Positions 53,091 to 61,854 of a stretch of DNA of 64,000 bases are shown one piece after another. This DNA comes from Bacteroidaceae bacterium. GTDB taxonomy: Bacteria > Bacteroidota > Bacteroidia > Bacteroidales > Bacteroidaceae. The stretch's first letter is position 1; each line of letters starts with the position of its first letter. The notes beneath the pieces are model-generated. The model was not told the DNA's origin and did not search any database. It saw only the letters and a list, made by a program, of their open reading frames with translations. Both the position numbers and the translations under genes were made by a program. The DNA is taken from NCBI GenBank assembly GCA_030843315.1, contig JAUUPT010000013.1:1-64000 (forward strand), given 5' to 3'.

Positions 53091-53123
53091 ATTTATAATT
53101 GCATAGATTGGTGATATACTTGC

Positions 53124-53153
53124 ATTGTATCTTGTTCTATGCGAATATATTTG
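53124..53153 (+). promoter_or_regulatory. SusC2 promoter
   Basis: The -7 box TATATTTG is at 53146-53153, with a -33-like ATTG at 53124-53127 (18-bp gap). It leaves a leader of about 160 nt before the ATG at 53322. That leader has a short possible stem (AAGAG...CTCTT around 53238-53259) and no ORF. This accounts for the 303-bp gap 53019-53321 together with the HTCS terminator. Confidence 0.45.
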
Positions 53154-53321
53154 CAGCACAAAAGTTAACCAATTTGTAATACTACGAACAAGATGCCTAT
53201 GACGTAAAAAATCCTAATTAATCTTCTATGCTTGGTAAGAGGGACTAAGTCTCTTATTACAAAATGTAGCCAAAAGCGGACCTGAGTTTCCGCATAGTTT
53301 TAAAATCTAATTCTATAAAAA

Positions 53322-56300
53322 ATGATCAAGAAAATCTTATTCTTATTCTTTGTTGTGTTTGCAGCTACCGCCTATTCACAAGATGTGACTATAAAGGGTA
53401 CGGTAACAGATGCAAATAATGAACCTTTGACAGGTGTAAATGTGGTAGTGAAAGGTACTACTACGGGTGTTATTACCGATCTCGACGGTAATTTCTCGTT
53501 AAGCGGAAAGAAGGGAAGTACGCTTGTCTTTTCTTATATCGGTATGCTTTCCCAAGAAGTTGTTTATAAAGGAACTGCCATGCGTGTAGTGATGCAGGAC
53601 GATACGAAACTGCTGGATGAAGTCGTTGTAATCGGTTATCAGACCGTGAAGAAATCAGACTTGACCGGAGCTGTTGCCGTGGTAGATACGAAGGAGATGA
53701 AGAAAAGCGCTGCCGGAACTTTGGTTAGCCAGATGCAAGGTTTGGCAACCGGTGTTAACGTACGCAGTAGCGGCCGTGCAGGTGAAGATGCTTCTATCGA
53801 AATTCGTGGTGTCGGCTCTTTGAGTAACAACTCTCCGTTGTGGGTTATCGATGGTATGATTACTGACCCGGGTGTTGACTTCAACCCTGCGGATGCAGAA
53901 TCTATCCAAATTTTGAAAGATGCTTCTGCCGCTGCCATCTACGGTTCCCGCGCTGCCAACGGTGTGATTATCGTTACTACCAAGAAAGGTTCTAAAGGTC
54001 CCATGAAGGTAAATGTAAGCGTAAAGGAAACATTGGAATGGAGCCCCAAGTACGACTTGATGAATGCGAAAGAGTATATCAAGTATAATGATATTGCTTA
54101 TAACGAAGCTATTAAAGATGGTATTGCTACTGTGAACAGTACTCAGAAGCACTCTGAATATGACACTAACTGGCAAGATGCTATCTTGAAAACCGCATTG
54201 GTACAAGATTATAACGTAGCACTCTCGGGTGGTGGTGATGCAGGCAGCTACTATGTATCAGCCGGCTATTACAACAACGACGGTGTATCTTACGGAAATA
54301 CATTCGACCGTTACAGCTTCCGCGTTAACACGCAAGGCAAGAAGGGCTGGTTCTCTTTCGGTGAGAATCTGGCTTATTCATTGACGAACACTGACCCTAA
54401 CCAGACAAATACGTATAACGACTTCTTGCGTATGATGCCTACCATTCCTATCTACGATGAAAACAACCCCGGTGGATATGGCTATGGTGATGCTGCCAAG
54501 TACAATACATTCGGTGTGAACCCGATTGCCCGTGAAGATTTGGAATACCGCCACTTCCGTCAGAATCGTCTGAATGGTTCTTTGTGGTTGGAATTCAAAC
54601 CTTTCGATTTTCTTTCTTATAAGTTCAATGGTGGTGTAGACCTTTATTTCTATGAGAACTCTTGGTTCCGTGGCGAAGGTAACTGGACTCAGAATCAGGA
54701 ACATCGTGATCCGGAAAGCCAGAAGGCACGTGACAATACGTACAATATGCTGATTGAGCATACGTTGAACTTCAACAAAGACTTTGGCAAGCATCATGTG
54801 GATGCTGTTGTCGGTACTACTTACCAGCACCACGAATGGGAAGGTCTTTGGGCTTCCCGTCTGAACTTCCCGATGTTGGGTAACGGCGATTATCTGACCG
54901 TACTGAATGCCGGACAGAGCAACCAGCAGAACTCAAACAGCATCAGTGAAAATGCGATGATCTCTTACCTGGGACGTGCAAACTACATCTATGACGATAA
55001 ATACTATCTGACTGCTACTTTCCGTCGTGACGGTACTTCCCGCCTGGCTAAAGAAAACCGTTGGGGCAACTTCCCATCCGTATCTGCTGCCTGGAGAATT
55101 TCAAACGAAGAATTCTTCAATGTGCCTTGGATCAATGACCTGAAGATTAGAGGTAACTGGGGACGTCTGGGTAACTCTTCTATCGGTGACTGGGACTATA
55201 TCGGAACCATCAACCAGAGTATCGTAACCGTATTCGGCGGAGCGGTTGTTCCGGGTTCTACCCAGGTGAAGCTGGTGAATACAGGTCTTGTATGGGAAAC
55301 CAAAGAAACTATAAATATCGGCTTCGATGCCAGCTTCCTCGACCAGCGCCTCACTGCCAGTGTAGAATACTACAACTCAAAGACCAGCGACGTTTTGGCT
55401 GAAACTCCGATTGCCATTTCTACCGGTAACCAGGGTGGTTCTCCGTGGAAGAACGCTGCCAGCTTGCGCAACAAAGGTTTCGAGCTTACACTCGGTTGGA
55501 AGGACCAGGTATCAGACTTCAAGTACGGTGTTTTGCTGAATGTCACCACGATGGACAACGAAGTATTAAGTTTGGGTCGTGATGGTACTGAAAGAGACTT
55601 TATCGATTCAGGTCAGGCAAGAACAAAACCGGGCAGATCTTTGGCTGAATTCTATCTGAGAAAGACAGACGGTATCTTCAAGACACAAGAACAGATTGAC
55701 AATTATGTAACATCTACCGGCAAGCCGATTATGATCGAAGGTAAGCGTCCGCAATTGGGTGATGTCAAGTACCTTGACTTGGATGACAATGGTGAAATTA
55801 CCGATGCCGACCGTGATTTTTGCGGTAGCCCGTGGGCAAAGATGCAAATGTCATTGGTACTGAATGCAGAATGGAAGAACTTCGACTTCAGCATGATGTG
55901 GAACGGACAGTTCGGTAACAAGATCTACAATGTAGCTCAATGGCAAGGTCGTCTGTTTGCGGATAACTCCAACTATATCCGCTTCAAGAAGGGTGAAGAG
56001 CCTTATCAGGTGAATCCCAATTCCAATACTCCGCGTATCATTTACGGTGACTTCCGCAACTCCCGCGATGCCGACCGCTTCCTGGAGAACGGTTCTTACT
56101 TCCGCATGAAGAATATTTCTATCGGATATAACTTCAAGCAGAAATGGGTGACTAACCTGGGCGTTGAGAAACTCCGTCTGTTTGCTACCGGCAGCAACCT
56201 GCTTACTATCACCGGATATTCCGGTCTGGATCCTGACTTCAAGGGAGCAAATTCTGTATGGAACAGTGGTACGGACAGCTTTGCTTATCCTAATACCCGC

Positions 56301-56333
56301 TCGGTAATGTTTGGATTGGATTTGACCTTTTAA
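53322..56333 (+). CDS. SusC-like TonB-linked outer membrane transporter (second pair)
   Basis: The 1003-residue protein has a signal peptide (cleaved near AYSQD, ~20). A carboxypeptidase-regulatory-like domain (~22-95, GTVTDANNEPLTGVNV) precedes the plug (~105-225) with AAAIYGSRAANGVIIVTTKKG-type signature. The barrel ends in VMFGLDLTF. It is clearly diverged from SusC1 rather than a recent duplicate, so the two pairs probably handle different glycan fragments. SusD2 follows after 22 bp. Its long leader and separate promoter distinguish it from SusC1. Confidence 0.95.
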   Translation: MIKKILFLFFVVFAATAYSQDVTIKGTVTDANNEPLTGVNVVVKGTTTGVITDLDGNFSLSGKKGSTLVFSYIGMLSQEVVYKGTAMRVVMQDDTKLLDEVVVIGYQTVKKSDLTGAVAVVDTKEMKKSAAGTLVSQMQGLATGVNVRSSGRAGEDASIEIRGVGSLSNNSPLWVIDGMITDPGVDFNPADAESIQILKDASAAAIYGSRAANGVIIVTTKKGSKGPMKVNVSVKETLEWSPKYDLMNAKEYIKYNDIAYNEAIKDGIATVNSTQKHSEYDTNWQDAILKTALVQDYNVALSGGGDAGSYYVSAGYYNNDGVSYGNTFDRYSFRVNTQGKKGWFSFGENLAYSLTNTDPNQTNTYNDFLRMMPTIPIYDENNPGGYGYGDAAKYNTFGVNPIAREDLEYRHFRQNRLNGSLWLEFKPFDFLSYKFNGGVDLYFYENSWFRGEGNWTQNQEHRDPESQKARDNTYNMLIEHTLNFNKDFGKHHVDAVVGTTYQHHEWEGLWASRLNFPMLGNGDYLTVLNAGQSNQQNSNSISENAMISYLGRANYIYDDKYYLTATFRRDGTSRLAKENRWGNFPSVSAAWRISNEEFFNVPWINDLKIRGNWGRLGNSSIGDWDYIGTINQSIVTVFGGAVVPGSTQVKLVNTGLVWETKETINIGFDASFLDQRLTASVEYYNSKTSDVLAETPIAISTGNQGGSPWKNAASLRNKGFELTLGWKDQVSDFKYGVLLNVTTMDNEVLSLGRDGTERDFIDSGQARTKPGRSLAEFYLRKTDGIFKTQEQIDNYVTSTGKPIMIEGKRPQLGDVKYLDLDDNGEITDADRDFCGSPWAKMQMSLVLNAEWKNFDFSMMWNGQFGNKIYNVAQWQGRLFADNSNYIRFKKGEEPYQVNPNSNTPRIIYGDFRNSRDADRFLENGSYFRMKNISIGYNFKQKWVTNLGVEKLRLFATGSNLLTITGYSGLDPDFKGANSVWNSGTDSFAYPNTRSVMFGLDLTF

Positions 56334-56355
56334 CTAATAAATCAGCTTATAAATT

Positions 56356-57933
56356 ATGAAAAAGATATATTATGGATTAATGCTCGCAGGTGCCCTGACA
56401 TTGTGCACCGGATGCAGTTCAAGTTTATTGGATATCGATAATCCCAATGAAGTGACAAATGATACTTATTGGAATAAGCCGGAAGATGCTACCGCCGGTG
56501 TAAATGCCTGCTACAGCTTCCTCTATAAGGAAGGAACCTGGATGCGTTGGCTCTCTTTCCGCTATGATTTGACTTCGGACGAAGGATGGAGTTCTTCTCC
56601 CTGGATTGAGTTGGGCGACTGGACACGCTTCCTTTACAATAACTACAACTTCTACGAAGGCAACAATATACATTGGGAGCACTTCTATGTAGGTATTTTC
56701 CGTTGCAACCAGGTGCTGTCCAAAGTTCCTAATATTGAAATGGACGAGACTACGAAAAACCAGGTATTGGCACAGGCTTCTTTCTTGCGTGCTTTGTGGT
56801 ATTTCCAGGTGAATCTGTTGTGGGACAAAGGAACGATGCCTTTGGAGCCTAAGGACGCCACTTATATCCCGGAAGATGCTTCCGAGCAGGAAATTTGGGA
56901 CCAGGTAGAGAAAGACTTGACGTTTGCTATGCAGTATTTGCCCGAATCATGGGATGCCGCCAACTTGGGACGTGCAACCAAAGGTGCTGCCAAAGCATTG
57001 CTCGGAAAGGCTTATATGCAGCAGCACAAGTACGACAAGGCAAAGGAACAGTTGCAGTGGCTGATTGACAAGGAAGGTTCTCTGTATGGACTTATTGACA
57101 ACCGTGAAGACAACTTCACCGACCTGGACGAGAACAACAAGGAAGGTATCTTCGAGATTCAGTTTGATGACATGAATAAGGGTGGTACGGGCAATGACGC
57201 CAGCATGGCATTCGGTTTCCAACGTACTCAGTTCTTTGCTCCCAGCGGTATTGGTTGGGGCGACGGTAAGGCCCGTCGATGGCTGGTTGATGAATTCCTG
57301 AAAGAAAAACGTGCCGATGGTAAGAATGACTTGCGTCTGTATGGCAGTATTCTTTATCGTGGATTCTCACAAGACTTCCCCGACCAACCGAAGAAGTACT
57401 ATGGAGTTGAAAATGCGGACTGGAATGAGGGTTGGGGAACAGACCCGGAAGATTGCTATATCCGCAAATACAATACTGCTTACTACAGAAATACCGAAGA
57501 TTATTTTGCACGTAACAACTATCGTATCATGCGCTATGCCGACATCCTGATGAACTATGCAGAATGTCTTGCTGAAACAGGTAGCTCTACTGCCGATGCT
57601 GCGGTTTACGTAGACAAAGTAAGAGAACGTGCAGGCATGACTAAGTTGAAAGACAGTCCATGGAAAGATTGTTTGAGCTCAAAGGATGCTTTCCTCAAAC
57701 GTCTGCAAATGGAACGTACCTTGGAACTCTGTTTCGAAGGCTGGCGTTGGGCCGACCTGAAGCGTTGGGGCTTGCTTGATTCTCAGGAAGGTATCGACGA
57801 ACTGAAAGCTCGCGACAGGGACTTTGATAACTTCATCGTTGGTAAGCACAGACGTCTGCCTATTCCGAGAGACGAGGTGATTAACAGTACCGTAGGCGGT
57901 GTTGCTCATTTGACTCAGAACCCGAATTATTAA
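56356..57933 (+). CDS. SusD-like surface glycan-binding lipoprotein (second pair)
   Basis: The 525-residue lipoprotein has lipobox LCTGC (Cys20). The N-terminal SusD helix and TPR region (ASFLRALWYFQVNLLWDKG, ~138-156) and the C-terminal block LERTLELCFEGWRWADLKRW-like (from ~450) are typical. Many surface-type tryptophans (WMRWLS, WSSSPWIELGDW) could serve carbohydrate binding, though this is inference. It pairs with the SusC2 gene 22 bp upstream. A strong terminator follows its stop, just before the first GH43 gene. Confidence 0.94.
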   Translation: MKKIYYGLMLAGALTLCTGCSSSLLDIDNPNEVTNDTYWNKPEDATAGVNACYSFLYKEGTWMRWLSFRYDLTSDEGWSSSPWIELGDWTRFLYNNYNFYEGNNIHWEHFYVGIFRCNQVLSKVPNIEMDETTKNQVLAQASFLRALWYFQVNLLWDKGTMPLEPKDATYIPEDASEQEIWDQVEKDLTFAMQYLPESWDAANLGRATKGAAKALLGKAYMQQHKYDKAKEQLQWLIDKEGSLYGLIDNREDNFTDLDENNKEGIFEIQFDDMNKGGTGNDASMAFGFQRTQFFAPSGIGWGDGKARRWLVDEFLKEKRADGKNDLRLYGSILYRGFSQDFPDQPKKYYGVENADWNEGWGTDPEDCYIRKYNTAYYRNTEDYFARNNYRIMRYADILMNYAECLAETGSSTADAAVYVDKVRERAGMTKLKDSPWKDCLSSKDAFLKRLQMERTLELCFEGWRWADLKRWGLLDSQEGIDELKARDRDFDNFIVGKHRRLPIPRDEVINSTVGGVAHLTQNPNY

Positions 57934-57942
57934 TAACCAAAG

Positions 57943-57999
57943 AAGGCTATGTCTGGAAGCCCTTTCTTACACTTAGGTGCTTCCGGCATAGCCTTTTTT
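57943..57999 (+). terminator. Terminator between SusD2 and the GH43 genes
   Basis: Arms 57943-57960 and 57979-57995 pair over about 17 bp with one bulge and run into T6. The hairpin ends about 20 bp before the ATG at 58019, with no obvious promoter in between. It probably lowers enzyme transcripts relative to SusCD by partial read-through. Confidence 0.75.
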
Positions 58000-58018
58000 C
58001 TCTTAAATCTTATACCTT

Positions 58019-60664
58019 ATGCTTGTCTATAAAAAACTATTATTGCCATTCGCTTTTGCTTGTTGCAGCGCTTTGATGGCACAGAATATCCAGAATCCGG
58101 TACTTCCCGGAGTGGCAGATGCCGGTGTAATGAAATACAACGGCAAGTACTATATCGGCGGAGTTTATACAAACGGAGACTTTTATGTTTCTGATGACTT
58201 GGTTCATTGGGGCACACCCGTCCACGTGGTGACGATGGATAACGAGTGGACAAAAGGTACCGGAGCAGGCAACAATCAGATTCATGCCAACGATATGCTT
58301 TATCTGAATGGTGATTTCCACCTGTACTGGTCTGTCAACTATTGGGGAAAAGACAAGCACGCAGTTCACATTGTGCACACGCAAGGTAAAGATGCTTTAG
58401 GCCCCTATACGGAACCTAATAAAAAGACCTGGATGGATAACCGTATCGATCCGAAGGTATTCAAAGACGACGACGGACAACTATACATGTACATGGTGCG
58501 CTTCACCGACGGCAACACCATTTGGGCACGCAAGATGAAGAATCCGGCAGAGTTTGCCGGCGACCCTGTATGTATGTTCGCTTCACTGCCCGATACATGG
58601 GAGACAATGGATAACAGAGTAGCGGAAGGCCCTTGGGTGATGAAGTATAGAGACCGCTACTACATGATGTACAACGCAAATCACACGGCTACCGAATGGG
58701 GTAATTATCAGTTGGGAGTGGCTGAGGCTGACTCTCCTTTAGGTTTTCAACATGGGAATAAATATAGTTATCCGGTTGTAGGATGCAATCAGACGCAACT
58801 GGAAGAAAAACAAGTGGACATACTGCGGTATGGCACTACCTACGAACCTCTGTTTGCGTATACCGAAAGCAAACCGGCAGGTGACTGGAATACAAAACTT
58901 ACTTATGATGCTTCCGCCTGGAAACAGGGCGAGACGGGATTCTCTTCCGAAGAAGTGAAAGGCTCTACCACCCGTCATCAGGGCACGGTGTGGGATTCTC
59001 CTTCCTTATGGTTGCGCAAAACGTTCTTTGCCGACAAGCAGGTGGGAAATCTGGCCTTACGAGTGGCCCACGACGGAGATACCCGAATTTATTTGAATGG
59101 AACGCTGGTCTACGAGAAGCAGGGGCGTGATTACTGTATAGTGAATCTGGATAAGAAGCTGCGTGCCGCTTTGAAAGAAGGTACGAATCTGCTTGCCGTA
59201 GAAACAAACAAAGGACGTTCCCAATTCTTCGACGTATCTCTATTCGATATGAAGAACGAAGTTGCCGACGAGATTTTGATGACACCGGGACAGCCTAATA
59301 TTCTGAGAGGACCGAACGGCTTCGAATGGTGGCTTATCTATATGGCAAACAAGAATGCCGAACGTCGCGGACAATACATCAACCGCGTTCAGTTCTTCGA
59401 TAAAACGATGTTTGTAGATGGCATTACCGGCCCTCAAACCGCAGGCTATCATCCCGAACCTTCTTTGCCTACCTTCTCCAAGAAAGGAGAGGAATCTTCT
59501 TTCGGCGTACTGCAAGGCGTACAGGCATCGACTGCTTATTTATTTGAAACCAGCGTAAAGACGAACTCCGAAGCAGGTATAGTAGCCTGGTGGAAGGATG
59601 CCGATAACTGCGCTTACATAGGCTTGGATGCAAAAGCCCAATCCTGGTACCTGCGTACCCGCATCAACGGAAAAGAAAGCAAGGAATCATACGCTTTGCC
59701 CGCTGACTTCCGTTGGGGTGTTTACCACCAGCTGCGCATAGAGCGCAATGTCGGTTGCTTAAAGGTTTGGCTGGACGAAATTCCCGCTCCCGGAAAGCAT
59801 CTTTTTGCGGACATGATTCCTGCTGCTGAGGCAGGTGTTCCCGGAGTATTTGACGAGGCAAAGGATGCCTTGTTCGAAGGAACCATCTATACCATCGGCT
59901 TTGATGACGACCACCTGCAACTTACAGAGAAGGCAGAAGCGCTGAAAGGCGACCTGTTGAACGACTATGAGTTCAGCTTCCAGTTGTCCGGTCTGTCTCC
60001 CCAGGGAATGGCAGGCAGCTATCCGGTGTATGTGGATAAGAACAATTATGTGAAGGCACAATTCAACGGCGCTACCCGTATGCTCGAAGTCGTTGCCGTG
60101 AAGAAGGGCAAGCAGGCTTGGCGGAAAGACTTCCCGCTGGAATACTTGCAAACAGTCTACCCGGATGTGAAATATACCGATTTCATCGAGAAATGTTACC
60201 GTTTTGCTACACCTACTTATCTGGATGCACTTTACTTGAATCGTCATGAAGCAGGCAATAAATCCGAGTTTGTGGAAGATATGTTCAGCAAGTTCAATAT
60301 CGAGTATCTGAACAACGGAGAATGGCATCCGATAGAGAACCGGGGTAGTGAAGTGGCGGAGCATCCTGCGTATAATCGTTTGGCATTCCCTACGGTGAAA
60401 GCGGAAGGAATCCGGTTCATCAACAAAGATGCGGAAGATTTGTCGCGCCATATCTATAAGATTGGCATCCGTGAGCAGTTGAAGGAATCATATAATTTCC
60501 GTGCTGTGCGCCGTGGAGATAAACTTTATATTTTTGTGGACGGGCGTGAACTGGGTGCACTGGATGTGCAGCAGTATCCTGCATCGCGCATCGGATTCTG
60601 TTCGGAGAAGGGCTCTTCGGTCTATGATGGAGTGCTGTATTACCACATCGGCGAGAAGAGATAA
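58019..60664 (+). CDS. GH43-type enzyme with an inserted jelly-roll domain and C-terminal LamG-like region
   Basis: The 881-residue secreted protein (signal to LMAQN, ~22) starts as a GH43 propeller with the triad D34 (GVADAGV), D144 (NRIDPKVFKDDDG) and E203 (RVAEGPWVM). After about residue 260 the propeller pattern stops. A beta-sandwich resembling galactose-binding or GH2-type sugar-binding domains follows (~285-415, LRVAHDGDTRIYLNGTLVY). A typical last propeller blade resumes at ~418-475 (ILRGPNGFEWWLIYMANK, then FVDGITGPQ). The rest (~490-880) looks like two concanavalin-like sandwiches. The insertion model is inference from motif order. The gene has no visible promoter and lies right after the SusD2 terminator. 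Its substrate is unknown. Confidence 0.85.
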   Translation: MLVYKKLLLPFAFACCSALMAQNIQNPVLPGVADAGVMKYNGKYYIGGVYTNGDFYVSDDLVHWGTPVHVVTMDNEWTKGTGAGNNQIHANDMLYLNGDFHLYWSVNYWGKDKHAVHIVHTQGKDALGPYTEPNKKTWMDNRIDPKVFKDDDGQLYMYMVRFTDGNTIWARKMKNPAEFAGDPVCMFASLPDTWETMDNRVAEGPWVMKYRDRYYMMYNANHTATEWGNYQLGVAEADSPLGFQHGNKYSYPVVGCNQTQLEEKQVDILRYGTTYEPLFAYTESKPAGDWNTKLTYDASAWKQGETGFSSEEVKGSTTRHQGTVWDSPSLWLRKTFFADKQVGNLALRVAHDGDTRIYLNGTLVYEKQGRDYCIVNLDKKLRAALKEGTNLLAVETNKGRSQFFDVSLFDMKNEVADEILMTPGQPNILRGPNGFEWWLIYMANKNAERRGQYINRVQFFDKTMFVDGITGPQTAGYHPEPSLPTFSKKGEESSFGVLQGVQASTAYLFETSVKTNSEAGIVAWWKDADNCAYIGLDAKAQSWYLRTRINGKESKESYALPADFRWGVYHQLRIERNVGCLKVWLDEIPAPGKHLFADMIPAAEAGVPGVFDEAKDALFEGTIYTIGFDDDHLQLTEKAEALKGDLLNDYEFSFQLSGLSPQGMAGSYPVYVDKNNYVKAQFNGATRMLEVVAVKKGKQAWRKDFPLEYLQTVYPDVKYTDFIEKCYRFATPTYLDALYLNRHEAGNKSEFVEDMFSKFNIEYLNNGEWHPIENRGSEVAEHPAYNRLAFPTVKAEGIRFINKDAEDLSRHIYKIGIREQLKESYNFRAVRRGDKLYIFVDGRELGALDVQQYPASRIGFCSEKGSSVYDGVLYYHIGEKR

Positions 60665-60702
60665 ATATATTAACATCCGGGTGGGGGACGCAGAGCACTG
60701 CT

Positions 60703-60789
60703 TTCTCCGGCACCGGGGAAGGACGTGTTCCCCGGTGTCGGAGGGGGTGTTCCCCGGTGCCGAACCCCTCGTTTCTCGGTGCCGGAGAA
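60703..60789 (+). repeat. GC-rich alternating hairpin leader between GH43 genes
   Basis: Arm 60703-60720 can pair with any of three downstream copies: 60728-60743 (one G-U), 60750-60762, and, through its outer part, 60774-60789. The copies share TTCCCCGGTGyCGG or TCGGTGCCGGAGAA. Its GC content is far above that of its surroundings. It sits 39 bp after one GH43 gene and 88 bp before the next. Confidence 0.55.
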
Positions 60790-60876
60790 GTACCCCGTTC
60801 AGAAGGTACTCAGGCGGGGGAGGAACGATGGATGCATTGCATGAATGAATTTTTACAAGACATTAAAAGAAGAACC

Positions 60877-61845
60877 ATGAAAAAGAGTTTTATTTATATT
60901 TGTTTGTTCTTGTCGACCGCACTGGTTTCATGCCAGTCGTGTTCCTCGGACTACAAGGACGTTGACGAGATTGTTGTCGATGGAGTAGAGACACCCGTAC
61001 CTTTCGGTGATCCGTTCATTATGCTGCATGGCGGCACTTACTATGCCTATGGCACCAATGCCGACGATGGTATCGAGGTGTACACCTCTGACGACCTGCA
61101 AACCTGGAAGTACAAAGGCATGGCGCTCGAAAAGAAAAATGTGTGGGCCGACCGCTGGTTCTGGGCTCCCGAAGTATACGAGGTGAATGGAAAGTTCTAT
61201 ATGTATTATTCTGCCGACGAACATATCTGCGTGGCAGTGGCCGATGCACCCGAAGGTCCCTTTATTCAAGACAAAAAAGAACCCATGATTGTCGATGAAA
61301 AATGCATCGATAACTCCCTTTTCATCGACGATGACGGTACTCCTTACCTGTTCTTCGACCGTTTCAACGATGGGCTCAATATCTGGGTGGCGGAGTTGGA
61401 TAAAGACCTCATCACCATTAAGAAGGAAACGATGCATCCTTGCATCCACGTCTCCCAGGCATGGGAGGAAGTATGGCCGCGGGTAAACGAAGGCCCCTTC
61501 GTGATGAAACATAACGGTCTGTATTACATGACTTATTCTGCCAACAGCTATGAAAGTCCTTTCTACGGCATAGGCTGTGCCACAGCCACCGACTTGATGG
61601 GCGAGTGGACCAAATATGACGAGAATCCCTTGCTTCAGAAACCCGGCGACTTGGTTGGAGTAGGGCATAACGCTATATTTAAGGACAAGGCGGGCAAGCT
61701 CCGCACCGTTTTCCATGCCCATAAGGATAAGAGCAACATCCACCCGCGTGCCATGTACATCAGCGATGTCTCTTTTGAGAAAGTGGACGGAGTGGAACGT
61801 ATGAGAATTAGTAAGGAATACATGACGCCCAAGGTGGTGAAATAA
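60877..61845 (+). CDS. GH43 lipoprotein (tandem copy A)
   Basis: The 322-residue lipoprotein (ALVSC, Cys19) is a single GH43 propeller. Catalytic residues are D45 (PFGDPFIM), D145 (KCIDNSLF) and E205 (VNEGPFVM); the metal-site histidine is H264 (GVGHNAI). The true start is the ATG at 60877; an in-frame ATG at 60757 would add 40 non-signal residues encoded by the GC-rich leader. It is closely related to the next gene, sharing SLFIDDDGT and EHICVA. It is probably surface or periplasmic and active on arabinofuranosides, xylosides or galactosides. Confidence 0.92.
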   Translation: MKKSFIYICLFLSTALVSCQSCSSDYKDVDEIVVDGVETPVPFGDPFIMLHGGTYYAYGTNADDGIEVYTSDDLQTWKYKGMALEKKNVWADRWFWAPEVYEVNGKFYMYYSADEHICVAVADAPEGPFIQDKKEPMIVDEKCIDNSLFIDDDGTPYLFFDRFNDGLNIWVAELDKDLITIKKETMHPCIHVSQAWEEVWPRVNEGPFVMKHNGLYYMTYSANSYESPFYGIGCATATDLMGEWTKYDENPLLQKPGDLVGVGHNAIFKDKAGKLRTVFHAHKDKSNIHPRAMYISDVSFEKVDGVERMRISKEYMTPKVVK

Positions 61846-61854
61846 TAAAGAACA

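Noticed and set aside
60757..60876. N-terminal extension of the GH43 copy A gene from an upstream in-frame ATG
   Set aside because: The 40 extra residues come from the GC-rich repeat leader and precede a complete lipoprotein signal, so the ATG at 60877 is the start.
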